Below, one piece after another: positions 29,572 to 37,859 of a DNA stretch of 64,000 bases. This DNA comes from Mangrovibacter yixingensis (GTDB taxonomy: Bacteria; Pseudomonadota; Gammaproteobacteria; Enterobacterales; Enterobacteriaceae), in assembly GCF_020523985.1 (NCBI RefSeq), contig NZ_JAIVKM010000002.1:310001-374000 (forward strand), read 5' to 3'. The notes under the pieces were generated by a model, which worked only from the letters and a program-made list of their open reading frames with translations, was not told the DNA's origin and searched no databases. Position 1 is the first letter of the stretch, and the number at the start of each line of letters is the position of its first letter. The position numbers and the translations under genes were made by a program.

Positions 29572-29600
29572 AGAAAGGCACCGAAGTGCCTTTCTGTTTT
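29572..29600. terminator. Bidirectional intrinsic terminator between dld and the Ser-rich gene
   Basis: A perfect 10-bp stem (AGAAAGGCAC / GTGCCTTTCT) with a CGAA tetraloop, followed by GTTTT on the plus strand and TTTTTGTCC on the minus strand, separates two convergent genes. Confidence 0.8.
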
Positions 29601-29633
29601 AGCTTTACTAACCCGTTAATTCATAACCAAATA

Positions 29634-30245
29634 TCAGGCAACTTCATCAACCATATTACTGCCCTGATTCGCTGACAATGTTGAGGCAAAATTCTGCAAA
29701 ACAGAACTGAGCGTGGCATTGCTGCTACTTTGCCCCAGGCTGGCGAGCATAGAGCTGAAAGCACTTTGCAGATCACTAATTTCAGTGCCTGATGATGAAC
29801 TGGTAGAGGAGCTGGAAGAAGAGGCCAGCTGGCTAATCAGCGCATTCAGGTCAGTCTGCATCGGGTTTTCTGATGACGAATCAGATATGGCTGCAGGTGG
29901 TGGTGGCGGTGGTGCATCCGTATCTGCCTCCTGAGCGGCAGGTGCGGACATACTGTGCATAGCAGCCATCAAAACCTGGATAAACTGCCCCACAGCCTGT
30001 TCTGTATCTGCTGTTGATATGGTACTGGAAGTATCAGTAGTAGTGGTATCTGCACTACTGAGTGTGATGCCAGACTCAGAAAGTGCATTAGCCAGTGCAC
30101 TGTAGATGCCACCACTGCCGGAATGGCGTGTGGTAGCCTGTTGCACTTCAGACAGATCAGTTGTTGCCAAAACACTACTGGTACTACTGACTGAAGGGAT
30201 ATACGACAAGGGATAAGTCGTGTACCCCGATAGTGATGAGACCAT
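29634..30245 (-). CDS. Ser-rich protein of unknown function
   Basis: A 203-residue protein that I do not recognise. It is very rich in Ser, Thr and Ala. It has an N-terminal low-complexity stretch (MVSSLSGYTTYPLSYIPSVS), a PPPPPP run near residue 113, and a poly-Ser tract (SSSSSSTSSSSG) near 145. Between and after these are three predicted helices with hydrophobic spacing (EQAVGQFIQVLMAAMHSM, TDLNALISQLAS, DLQSAFSSMLASLG). No signal peptide or membrane segment is apparent. I choose ATG 30245 because GGAGA precedes it by 8 nt; an ATG eight codons earlier lacks one. It stands alone between a terminator and a hairpin-rich spacer. Confidence 0.65.
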   Translation of the reverse strand: MVSSLSGYTTYPLSYIPSVSSTSSVLATTDLSEVQQATTRHSGSGGIYSALANALSESGITLSSADTTTTDTSSTISTADTEQAVGQFIQVLMAAMHSMSAPAAQEADTDAPPPPPPAAISDSSSENPMQTDLNALISQLASSSSSSTSSSSGTEISDLQSAFSSMLASLGQSSSNATLSSVLQNFASTLSANQGSNMVDEVA

Positions 30246-30502
30246 TGTCAAATCTCCAGATATGTTCATGAACGAACGGAGGAGTGCCAGAAGCAAGTCC
30301 TTTCAGGCATGTATATTGCCCCAGCCAATACATGCAACCAACACGAACAACTGTGCGGGAAGGTTGTTTGCATTAAGCCGGGCACAAAGCCGCGAGTGAT
30401 ACAGCCTGGTGGACTGGTTTAGCACATGTGCGTTGCAGGTATGCATTGCACAGCCTTAAGGCAAATCACCCAAAGGTGAAATAGCCAGTTACAGCTTCTG
30501 TT

Positions 30503-30625
30503 TCATTGAACAAAGGACAACAAACCCAATAAAAATAAACCCAATAAGAATAAATACGTTATGGCAGTATTTATAACCTGAGAGAGATAACTGGCTCCTT
30601 CCCACCCCCAGGTAATTTTTATCAT
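30503..30625 (-). CDS. Possible 40-residue single-pass membrane peptide
   Basis: From ATG 30625 a frame encodes a short polar start (MIKITWGWEGASYLSQVI) and then one hydrophobic helix ending FLLGLFLLGLLSFVQ. AAGGG lies just before the ATG at tight spacing. The hydrophobic end is created by a 15-bp tandem DNA repeat (30522-30551), so the helix may be accidental. No homologue is recognised. Confidence 0.2.
   Translation of the reverse strand: MIKITWGWEGASYLSQVINTAITYLFLLGLFLLGLLSFVQ
30522..30551. repeat. Two 15-bp tandem repeats
   Basis: AAACCCAATAAAAAT is followed at once by AAACCCAATAAGAAT, differing at one base. On the minus strand the pair spells the repeated peptide LFLLG. Confidence 0.7.
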
Positions 30626-31005
30626 TTCCCTTTTGTCAGGCTGGAAAAAAACAGACTGACAGTAAGATTTAACCAAAATTAAGCGCCAGCCAATCACAGG
30701 AATAGCGATGAAAAAAGATACTGATTTGCTGTTTTACCCAGGCTTAAATAGTGTTTAATGCCAGACAAACACAAACCAGTCATGGTTTGTGCGAAAGGAA
30801 AGGTACGAAGTAGAAAGCGACAAGGTAAGCGGTTAATAACAGTCCCGGATAAACGAGAAGGCCTGAAATGCTCTGGCCCATGCCTGCCGCAGGCATGCAT
30901 GAGAAATGGCGATATTTCACCCCCGGCAGAGGTGAAATATAGAAGCAGCACTCAGCAGATCACTATTGAAGAAAGCAAATAGCCGGGCATCAATGATTGC
31001 TATGC

Positions 31006-31875
31006 TTAGTCATGGATTTTTACACCCAGGCAGCCACGAACAAATTCAGGATTAAAGTGTTTTACTGCTTCGCCGACATAGCCTAAATCAAGTGAAGCGA
31101 TTTGAGCCATTTCGTTATTCGCCAGTTTGAAATCCCAAATAGCAAAATTCTCTTCAATACGTTCCTGACGAGTGGATTTCGGGATAACCGTTACACCACG
31201 TTGCACATTCCAACGCAAAATAACCTGAGCAATGGTTTTGTTATGGGCCCTGGCAATGCTTTGCAGCATTTCGTTTTCATAAGGGTTATGCCGACCACCC
31301 GCTAACGGAGCCCAGGCTTCAGGCTGAACGTTGTAGTGCTTCATGGTTTCAAGTGCATCAGGTTGTGCAAAGTAAGGATGTAATTCAACCTGGTTCACCA
31401 TGGGTTTGATTCTGACTGTTTCGCAGAAGTTTGCTAATACATGCGCATAAAAATTGGATACCCCAATCGCTTTCAGTTTCCCGGCATCATATGCGTCTTC
31501 CAGAGCGCGCCACGCACTGAAATAATCCCCCATTGCCTGGTGCAGCAAGTAGAGGTCAAAATATTCTAACCCCGATTTTTTTAGCGATGCCCCGATACCG
31601 GCTTTCGCCATATCGTAGTTAGCCATATCTTGTACCCACAGTTTTGAAGTAATAAATAACTCCTCACGGGTACACAGACCTTCTGCGATAGCTTCACGCA
31701 CAGCATCACCAACAGCATCTTCATTGCCGTAAACAGCTGCGGTATCAATAAGACGATAGCCTGCCCGAATAGCACTCAGCACGGACTGTTTGCATTCTTC
31801 TTTATCGGTGACCTTAAACACACCAAAACCTGCCATCGGCATTTTAAGGTTGTTGCTTAATACTGAATATTCCAC
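31006..31875 (-). CDS. Aldo/keto reductase family oxidoreductase
   Basis: The 289-residue NADPH-dependent reductase has the AKR barrel signatures. These are the catalytic aspartate/tyrosine region GYRLIDTAAVYGNEDAVG, the Lys-bearing LFITSKLWV, AIGVSNFYAHVL, and the cofactor motif VTVIPKSTRQERIEENFAIWDFKL. I choose GTG 31875 (EYSVLSNNLKMPMAGFG) because AGAGGAA precedes it by 6-7 nt and relatives start with the same residues. The 32-residue in-frame extension upstream is not family-like. The AraC gene lies upstream on the same strand and may regulate it. Confidence 0.88.
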   Translation of the reverse strand: MEYSVLSNNLKMPMAGFGVFKVTDKEECKQSVLSAIRAGYRLIDTAAVYGNEDAVGDAVREAIAEGLCTREELFITSKLWVQDMANYDMAKAGIGASLKKSGLEYFDLYLLHQAMGDYFSAWRALEDAYDAGKLKAIGVSNFYAHVLANFCETVRIKPMVNQVELHPYFAQPDALETMKHYNVQPEAWAPLAGGRHNPYENEMLQSIARAHNKTIAQVILRWNVQRGVTVIPKSTRQERIEENFAIWDFKLANNEMAQIASLDLGYVGEAVKHFNPEFVRGCLGVKIHD

Positions 31876-32051
31876 AGTGTGTTCCTCTGCCATGTCAAAG
31901 TAACATTCTAGAATAAAAGTACCCATGCAATTAATATGCAAAATACGATATGACTTGTGAGCAGAACTCATTAATCAGACACCCGTTGTTTGCGGGCAAA
32001 GCGGAGAATTTGCAGAAGGATTACGTTTGCCAGCAAATCAAAACAACCTCC

Positions 32052-32789
32052 CTAACAACGCACCACTGACTGGAACTGCCCCGGTGTCATCCCCATAAAC
32101 CGCCTGAAAACCATAATAAATGCGCTCACATTCTCATAGCCCACCAATAAAGCAGCCTGAGAAACCGGTGTACCACGCTGTAAATATTCCAACGACCGGA
32201 GCACCCGCGCCTTTTGCTTCCACTGGCTGAATGTTAACCCTGTCTGCTGCATAAAAAGCCGGCTTAATGTCCGCACACTTAACCCAGCCTGTTTAGCAAG
32301 GTCTGGCTGAGATAAAACATCCCCGGAGCCCGCTAATACAAGCTGCGCAACCTGTTTTGCCCGTGTATCTGCAGGAAGAGAAAGTTGCGACAACGCGGGT
32401 GTGGCCAGTTCGAGTTCATCCACCAGAACCTGTTCCAGGTGCATTAAGTGTGGTGAATGAACACCAGCCTGAGCCCGTTCACTGACCCTCTGTAATAACA
32501 ACTGCAAAAAAGGGGAAGCGGTGCGGATACAGGGCAACAAGGGAAGCAGTAATGTTCCTGCAGGGTTGCAGTACAGAATCTCTCCACGGGCATCCACAGG
32601 CACCCAGGCACTGTGTGGTATTTCTGCCGGGATCCACCCTATAGCCCCGGGTGTTACCGCCCACTGCATGTGTTCAGACTCAATCATGATAATACCCCTT
32701 GTAACCCAGTACAGTTGCCCGGTTGAATGCCGGTGGCTGGGGGTATGGTGTTTCGCTGTATGGTTCAGGGGCTCTGTGCTTTCTATCAT
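32052..32789 (-). CDS. AraC-family regulator with cupin sensor domain
   Basis: The 245-residue protein has an N-terminal cupin (HTPSHRHSTGQLYWVTRG, then PGAIGWIPAEIPHSAW). The C-terminal double helix-turn-helix covers about residues 145-245 (LAKQAGLSVRTLSRLFMQQTGLTFSQW and GYENVSAFIMVFRRFMGMTPGQF). The layout resembles NimR/YeaM-type regulators of efflux or detoxification genes. It is divergent from the NTF2-like gene (99-bp gap) and upstream of the aldo/keto reductase. Either could be its target. Confidence 0.9.
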   Translation of the reverse strand: MIESTEPLNHTAKHHTPSHRHSTGQLYWVTRGIIMIESEHMQWAVTPGAIGWIPAEIPHSAWVPVDARGEILYCNPAGTLLLPLLPCIRTASPFLQLLLQRVSERAQAGVHSPHLMHLEQVLVDELELATPALSQLSLPADTRAKQVAQLVLAGSGDVLSQPDLAKQAGLSVRTLSRLFMQQTGLTFSQWKQKARVLRSLEYLQRGTPVSQAALLVGYENVSAFIMVFRRFMGMTPGQFQSVVRC

Positions 32790-32888
32790 GTTGGCCGATT
32801 TGCGTTATTGATTGTCACCTTGGGGTTACCCTGGCTGAACAGGCCTGGCATACCCTTCGGTAACAGTAAAACACATGAGGTAGCGCAT

Positions 32889-33281
32889 ATGACAAATCAT
32901 ATCCCATTAATAACTCAGGCACTTGAAGCGGTAATTTGCAGCCCTGAGCATAACGCAAAGACAATTGAGTCTTTTTTTGCCCCAAACTACCAACAGAAAG
33001 TGAACGGAATTGAGCTTGATTACCCTTTGTTTGTTGCACATATGGCTCAGCTAAAGCAACTCGGCAAAACCATGGAACTCCACATTCTGGCCATTGCACA
33101 ACAAGGGAATAAGGTGCTGACTCACCATATTGTCGGGGTTTCAAAAAAAAGTGGTGGGCATGCCATAACAGAAGTATTTGCCTGTTTCACGGTGGATAAC
33201 GGGCGAATTAGTGGTTGCCAGGAACTCACCCGGCTTATTGAAGGGCAGGAAGAAGATAAGCATTTGGGAAGTGTACACTGA
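32889..33281 (+). CDS. NTF2/SnoaL-like small protein
   Basis: The 130-residue protein appears to have the SnoaL/NTF2-like cone fold. It has an N-terminal helix with FFAPNYQQKVNGIELDYPLFVAHM, then beta strands such as NKVLTHHIVGVSK and AITEVFACFTVDNGRISGCQELTRL. The start at 32889 has GAGG 8 nt upstream; the longer upstream frame crosses the divergent AraC promoter. It probably modifies or binds a small organic compound and is controlled by the adjacent AraC protein. The substrate is unknown. Confidence 0.75.
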   Translation: MTNHIPLITQALEAVICSPEHNAKTIESFFAPNYQQKVNGIELDYPLFVAHMAQLKQLGKTMELHILAIAQQGNKVLTHHIVGVSKKSGGHAITEVFACFTVDNGRISGCQELTRLIEGQEEDKHLGSVH

Positions 33282-33284
33282 GCA

Positions 33285-33662
33285 ACTCTGGTACCTGAAT
33301 GTGTATAGGTTTTTGAGCGTTAAGCACAACCACACCAGCAGCGAGTCAATCAGAGCGGGGTGTAGCAACCAGACAATAACAACCGCGACGGGCCAAAACA
33401 GATGCCAATACGAAGGGGGTTTATCTCCAAGGGACTCAAAGGCCGTTAAAGCAATACCGGGCAGGCAAGCCGCCAATACTGGCTGTAGGTAATGTACCCA
33501 GGCAAAGCCTTCGCTCCATCTCAACCCAATCAGCCCCGCCTGGACCGCGCATGCTCCAACAAAGAGCAAAAACCACAAGCCTCCCTGATTTCTCAGGAGA
33601 TGAACAAACAGAAGGGCAAGAACACCTGCAATAATGAATGGGAGTGGGACAGATAGCATCAT
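33285..33662 (-). pseudogene. Truncated membrane-anchored AraC-type regulator (N-terminal half)
   Basis: The frame from ATG 33662 encodes four to five hydrophobic helices. The start MMLSVPLPFIIAGVLALLFV and the run LQPVLAACLPGIALTAFESL resemble the N-terminal membrane domain of 7-TM AraC regulators. After about residue 115 family-like sequence ends. The frame then runs as unrelated residues through the antisense of the NTF2-like gene, stopping at 33141. The remaining helices and the DNA-binding domain are missing, so I call it a 3'-deleted remnant. Family assignment rests on recall of the N-terminal pattern and is moderate. Confidence 0.5.
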
Positions 33663-33682
33663 CAGAGAAACCTTTTACCGGT

Positions 33683-34021
33683 CTATTCCATGCAATTGAG
33701 CCAATCGGGAGTATTTTTCTTTTTAATAGGATAGCGGCAACAATGGCATATTCCTGGCGAATTTAAAATGATAGGTAAACAGAGGTTAGCGTCATCTGCT
33801 TTTATTCTCAGGCCCTTTATTTTGTAAGTTGGCGCTTCCCCCCATCGATTTTTGCTTTCCAGTTGTAGCTCAACATTCTTTATCGTGCGCCAGTGTTTGG
33901 CAGGAACAACCCGAGCGCTGTTTGAAAAACGAATGGCGATGCAGTGGATGTGATGCAGTGGATGTATTGTTGCAGAGGCGCAATCACGAGGTAAAAGCTG
34001 GATGAGTAATAGTTGCGAAGT
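33683..34021 (-). pseudogene. Frameshifted, start-less gene remnant beside tRNA-Gly
   Basis: A minus-strand frame of 112 codons ends at TAG 33683-33685 but has no ATG, GTG or TTG start. Its C-terminal part reads like a real protein (RVVPAKHWRTIKNVELQLE, then APTYKIKGLRIKADDANLC and CHCCRYPIKK). An exact 14-bp tandem duplication lies inside it. Removing one copy joins the frame to a different upstream frame that is open to the tRNA end and contains a GTG (33987). I infer a decayed gene of unknown family, broken by the duplication and lacking its 5' end. Confidence 0.4.
33938..33965. repeat. Exact 14-bp tandem duplication
   Basis: GATGCAGTGGATGT occurs twice in a row. Fourteen is not a multiple of three, so the duplication shifts the reading frame of the remnant that it interrupts. 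Confidence 0.85.
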
Positions 34022-34042
34022 TTAACTGGCAGTAGAAATTCT

Positions 34043-34116
34043 TGGAGCGGGCGAAGGGAATCGAACCCTCGTATAGAGCTTGGGAAGCTCTCGTTCTACC
34101 ATTGAACTACGCCCGC
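34043..34116 (-). tRNA. glyU: tRNA-Gly(CCC)
   Basis: The 74-nt minus-strand gene has the full cloverleaf. GCGGGCG pairs with CGCCCGC in the acceptor stem, the D-arm has AGTTCAATGGTAGAAC, and the anticodon loop CTTCCCAAG has anticodon CCC. The T-arm is GAGGGTTCGATTCCCTT, and the CCA end is encoded. It matches E. coli glyU, which also neighbours ygeR. In E. coli this site borders horizontally acquired DNA; here the DNA on its 3' side is also decayed accessory sequence. Confidence 0.97.
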
Positions 34117-34197
34117 ATCTGAAGTGCGTAACGCATTATAGACATTTGAAATTGATTAACAAGAGCCGCACGAACTGAGTGCTGGCATTTTAAGCAA

Positions 34198-34218
34198 CCG
34201 CCCTGCTTAGCAGGACGG
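34198..34218 (-). terminator. Hairpin overlapping the ygeR stop codon
   Basis: A 9-bp stem with one mismatch (CCGTCCTGC / GCAGGGCGG on the minus strand) places the TAA stop in its loop. No strong T run follows, so a terminator role is tentative. Confidence 0.4.
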
Positions 34219-34971
34219 TGATTTCCCTTGAGGGGGCAAGTAACGCAGTGGATCCAGTGCTGTCGCTTTGTAGCGTATCTGGAAATGCAGTTTTACTGAG
34301 TTGGTACCTGTGCTGCCCATAGTGGCTATCTTCTGCCCGGCCTTCACCTGCTGGCCATTGGTAACCAGCATGCTCTGATTATGACCATAAGCAGTAATGT
34401 AGTTTTCATCATGCTTAATCAGAATCAGGTTGCCGTAACCCCGCAACTGGTCGCCGGCATAGACCACACGCCCAGCCGCCGCCGCATAGATTGGTTGCCC
34501 ACGAGTACCTGCGATATCAATGCCTTTATTGCCGCCATCTTTACTGGACCAGCCATCAACCACTTTACCCTGTGTAGGCCAGCGCCAGCATTTATTACCG
34601 GGGGAAGGCCAGTTGGCAGGGGCCAGTCTTTCCGGTTGCGACGCGCTGCTGTTACGTGCAGTTGTGGTGGCTTTGGTTGATGCCTTCGGCGTCACCGTTT
34701 TACTGGATGATGAGCCGCTCAGGCGCAAACGTTGCCCAACCTGGATGGTATAAGGCGATGAAATGCCATTAAGACGGGCAAGCGTACCCACTGAATTGCC
34801 TGAACGCAGTGCGATGCGATACAGCGTATCACCACGCTGGACGGTGTAAGTTGAACCAGAAATTGGCGTATTGTTGCGGGATGCACTCCCGGAACAGGCA
34901 GCCAGAGACAGGGCTAAAAACAGACAGATAATTGGCCGGAGCCAATGTGAAAAAGTTATTCCCGAACTCAC
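34207..34971 (-). CDS. ygeR: YgeR/ActS, LysM-LytM lipoprotein activator of amidase
   Basis: The 254-residue outer-membrane lipoprotein has the lipobox LSLAAC, a LysM domain (YTVQRGDTLYRIALRSG to VGQRLRLSG), a Ser/Thr-rich linker and a C-terminal LytM domain. Two LytM zinc ligands are replaced: GNKGIDI has N for H, and KLHFQIRY has K for the first H of HxH. It therefore should not cut peptidoglycan itself. Known: E. coli ActS activates amidase AmiC and related enzymes. I choose GTG 34971, with AGGAGAG upstream; the earlier in-frame residues are not family-like. Confidence 0.92.
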   Translation of the reverse strand: MSSGITFSHWLRPIICLFLALSLAACSGSASRNNTPISGSTYTVQRGDTLYRIALRSGNSVGTLARLNGISSPYTIQVGQRLRLSGSSSSKTVTPKASTKATTTARNSSASQPERLAPANWPSPGNKCWRWPTQGKVVDGWSSKDGGNKGIDIAGTRGQPIYAAAAGRVVYAGDQLRGYGNLILIKHDENYITAYGHNQSMLVTNGQQVKAGQKIATMGSTGTNSVKLHFQIRYKATALDPLRYLPPQGKSPSC

Positions 34972-35079
34972 GCACTCTCCTCTGGATCTATTCAGATAGC
35001 TTCCGATGCTGATGGCAAGACGGTAAACCAGGCCGAACGATAGCGAGAAAACGCTCCCCAAATGGGGAGCGTTAGCGGA

Positions 35080-36591
35080 TTATTTCACCGGGCGCATAGC
35101 CGGGAACAGGATAACGTCACGAATGGTATGGCTGTTGGTGAACAGCATAACCATACGGTCAATCCCGATACCCAAACCTGCAGTTGGTGGCAGACCATGT
35201 TCCAGCGCAGTGACATAGTCTTCATCGTAGAACATGGCTTCGTCATCACCGGCGTCTTTCGCAGCAACCTGCTGAGCAAAACGATCAGCCTGATCTTCAG
35301 CATCATTTAACTCGGAGAAGCCATTACCAATTTCGCGACCGCCAATAAAGAATTCAAAACGATCGGTAATTTCCGGGTTTTGATCGTTACGACGCGCCAG
35401 TGGCGAAACTTCTGCCGGGTATTCGGTAATAAACGTTGGCTGGATCAAATGGCTTTCTGCCACTTCTTCGAAGATCTCGGTCACTACGCGGCCCAGACCC
35501 CAGCTTTTCTCAACTTTAACACCGACAGACTCAGCAATTGCCACCGCTTTCGCCATATCGTCCAGATCCGCCATATCAGTTTCCGGGCGATATTTTTTGA
35601 TAGCTTCACGCATGGTGAGTTTTTCAAAAGGTTTGCCGAAATCAAAGGTTTCATCACCATAAGGCACCTGAGTCTGGCCCAGAACTTCTTGCGCCATGGT
35701 GCGGAACAGGGATTCGGTCAGTTCAATCAGGTCTTTATAGTCCGCATACGCCATATAGAGTTCCATCATGGTGAACTCAGGGTTATGGCGCACAGAGATA
35801 CCTTCGTTACGGAAGTTACGGTTGATTTCGAACACCCGTTCAAAACCACCCACAACCAAACGTTTCAGGTACAGTTCAGGCGCAATACGCAGATACATGT
35901 CGATATCCAGCGCATTGTGGTGAGTCACGAACGGGCGCGCAGAAGCCCCACCCGGAATCACCTGCATCATCGGCGTTTCGACTTCCATAAACCCGCGGCC
36001 TACCATGAATTTACGGATACCAGCCAGAATACGTGAACGCACCTGGAAAGTATGGCGGGATTCTTCGTTGGCGATCAGGTCAAGATAACGCTGGCGATAA
36101 CGCATTTCCTGGTCAGAAAGACCGTGGAATTTATCTGGCAATGGGCGCAGCGCTTTGGTCAGCAGGCGCATTTCGGTGCAATGAATGGTCAATTCACCGG
36201 TTTTGGTTTTGAACAGTTTACCGCGAGCGCCGAGGATATCGCCCAGGTCCCACTTTTTGAACTGTTCGTTATAAATGCCTTCCGCTAAGTCGTCACGGGA
36301 AACGTACAGCTGAATACGGCCGCCCATATCCTGTAACGTAACAAAAGAGGCTTTACCCATGATACGGCGGGTCATCATGCGCCCAGCTACGCTGACTTCA
36401 ATGCCCAGCGCTTCCAGTTCTTCATTTTCTTTGCCATCAAATTCAGCGTGCAGTTTGTCAGCAGTGTTATCACGTCGGAAGTCGTTCGGGAAAGCCACGC
36501 CCTGCTTACGCAGCGCGGAAAGCTTTTCACGGCGGTTTTTCATTTCATTATTAAGATCGACTTCAGTGCCCTGTGATTGTTGTTCAGACAT
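35080..36591 (-). CDS. lysS: LysS, lysyl-tRNA synthetase (class II)
   Basis: The 503-residue enzyme charges tRNA-Lys. It has an N-terminal OB-fold anticodon domain ([21 protein letters not shown]) and class II motifs: motif 2 [18 protein letters not shown] and motif 3 [13 protein letters not shown]. Length is close to E. coli LysS (505). It follows prfB by 9 bp, the conserved prfB-lysS operon. Confidence 0.97.
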   Translation of the reverse strand: MSEQQSQGTEVDLNNEMKNRREKLSALRKQGVAFPNDFRRDNTADKLHAEFDGKENEELEALGIEVSVAGRMMTRRIMGKASFVTLQDMGGRIQLYVSRDDLAEGIYNEQFKKWDLGDILGARGKLFKTKTGELTIHCTEMRLLTKALRPLPDKFHGLSDQEMRYRQRYLDLIANEESRHTFQVRSRILAGIRKFMVGRGFMEVETPMMQVIPGGASARPFVTHHNALDIDMYLRIAPELYLKRLVVGGFERVFEINRNFRNEGISVRHNPEFTMMELYMAYADYKDLIELTESLFRTMAQEVLGQTQVPYGDETFDFGKPFEKLTMREAIKKYRPETDMADLDDMAKAVAIAESVGVKVEKSWGLGRVVTEIFEEVAESHLIQPTFITEYPAEVSPLARRNDQNPEITDRFEFFIGGREIGNGFSELNDAEDQADRFAQQVAAKDAGDDEAMFYDEDYVTALEHGLPPTAGLGIGIDRMVMLFTNSHTIRDVILFPAMRPVK

Positions 36592-36600
36592 GTTGGTTCC

Positions 36601-37699
36601 TCATAACCCTGCTTTCAAACTTGCTTCGATGAATTTATCCAGACTGCCGTCCAGTACCGCTTGCGTGTTACGTGTTTCCACGCCAGTACGCAAATCTTTG
36701 ATACGGGAATCATCCAGTACATAAGAACGAATCTGGCTACCCCAACCAATATCAGACTTGGTTTCTTCCACTGCCTGTTTCTCAGCATTTTTCTTCTGCA
36801 TTTCAAGCTCGTACAGCTTCGCCTTCAACTGCTTCATTGCCTGATCTTTGTTCTTATGCTGAGAACGGTCATTCTGGCACTGAGTAACCAGCCCGGTAGG
36901 AACGTGCGTAATACGAACCGCCGATTCTGTCCGGTTTACGTGCTGGCCACCCGCCCCGGATGCACGATATACGTCAATACGTAAATCAGCCGGGTTAATT
37001 TCAATATCAATGTCGTCATCTACTTCCGGGTACACAAACGCGGAACTGAATGACGTATGGCGACGGCCACCTGAGTCAAATGGGCTCTTACGCACCAGGC
37101 GGTGAACGCCGGTTTCAGTGCGCAGCCAGCCATAGGCATAATCACCCATCACTTTCACTGTGGCGGATTTCAGGCCAGCGACTTCACCTTCAGACTCTTC
37201 AATAATTTCGGTTTTAAAACCTTTGTCTTCCGCCCAACGCAGATACATACGCAGCAACATGCTCGCCCAGTCCTGCGCTTCAGTACCACCGGAACCGGCC
37301 TGAATATCGATATAACAATCTGCGCTGTCGTATTCGCCAGAGAACATACGGCGGAACTCAAGCTGACCCAGTTTCGCGTCCAGTTGATCCAGCTCGACGA
37401 TCGTTTCGTTGAACGTTTCTTCGTCGTCAGCTTCCACCGCCAGCTCTAACAGGCCATTGACATCGTCCAGGCCTTGCTGCATTTGGTCCAGCGTGCCAAC
37501 AATGGCTTCCAGTGAAGAACGTTCTTTACCCAGCGCCTGCGCGCGTTCAGGTTCGTTCCACACATCGGGCTGTTCCAGCTCGGCGTTTACTTCTTCAAGA
37601 CGCTCTTTCTTCGCATCATAGTCAAAGATACCCCCTAAGAACGTCAGTGCGCTCGGTGAGGTCCTGGATGCGGTTTTTTACCGGGTTAATTTCAAACAT
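36601..37699 (-). CDS. prfB: PrfB, peptide chain release factor 2 (programmed +1 frameshift)
   Basis: RF2 recognises UGA and UAA. The first 25 codons run from ATG 37699 to an in-frame TGA at 37622-37624. A +1 shift at CTT-TGA-C then continues to the stop at 36601, for 365 residues. The shift is preceded by AGGGGG as internal Shine-Dalgarno. The second frame has the anticodon-mimic SPF ([15 protein letters not shown]) and the GGQ hydrolysis motif ([13 protein letters not shown]). Known: the TGA is an autoregulatory switch, as low RF2 favours frameshifting. Annotation as two ORFs would be wrong. Confidence 0.97.
37621..37637 (-). promoter_or_regulatory. RF2 programmed +1 frameshift site
   Basis: AGGGGGTATCTTTGAC on the minus strand is the canonical RF2 shift signal: an SD-like AGGGGG, the slippery CTT, and a TGA stop followed by C. 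Confidence 0.95.
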
Positions 37700-37859
37700 G
37701 GTTGCGAATCTTACGTTGAATTAAGAGAAGACATATGCGGTTACAGACCGGGAAGTCTACCGGATTTACTGAACATTTTATACCTTAAAAATTTACGCCC
37801 CTGGCGGTTATTTCACCTGGGGCGTTATACGGGATAACGGGTGGGAAATTTTGGGGTAA

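Larger units (their letters stand above)
30246..31005. other. 760-bp hairpin-rich spacer without a clear gene
   Basis: Several inverted repeats lie here. They are GCATGTAT-N13-ATACATGC (30307-30335), ACAAACC-N6-GGTTTGT (30771-30790), CATGCCTG-CCG-CAGGCATG (30879-30897) and ATATTTCACC-N9-GGTGAAATAT (30912-30940). None carries a T tract typical of a terminator. A 74-codon plus-strand frame (30758-30982) covers three of them but has no ribosome binding site or recognisable product. Confidence 0.5.

Noticed and set aside
30522..30551. CRISPR-like short repeats
   Set aside because: Two 15-bp copies without spacers or cas genes; simple tandem duplication.
30758..30982. 74-codon Cys-containing plus-strand frame
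   Set aside because: No ribosome site; the Cys-rich part is encoded by a DNA palindrome, so it is probably incidental.
32727..32888. 54-residue N-terminal extension of the NTF2-like protein
   Set aside because: It overlaps the AraC start and promoter; ATG 32889 has a good ribosome site and the family fold begins there.
36601..37563. Release factor 2 as a 320-residue ORF starting inside the gene
   Set aside because: The true start is ATG 37699, joined by the known +1 frameshift at the in-frame TGA.
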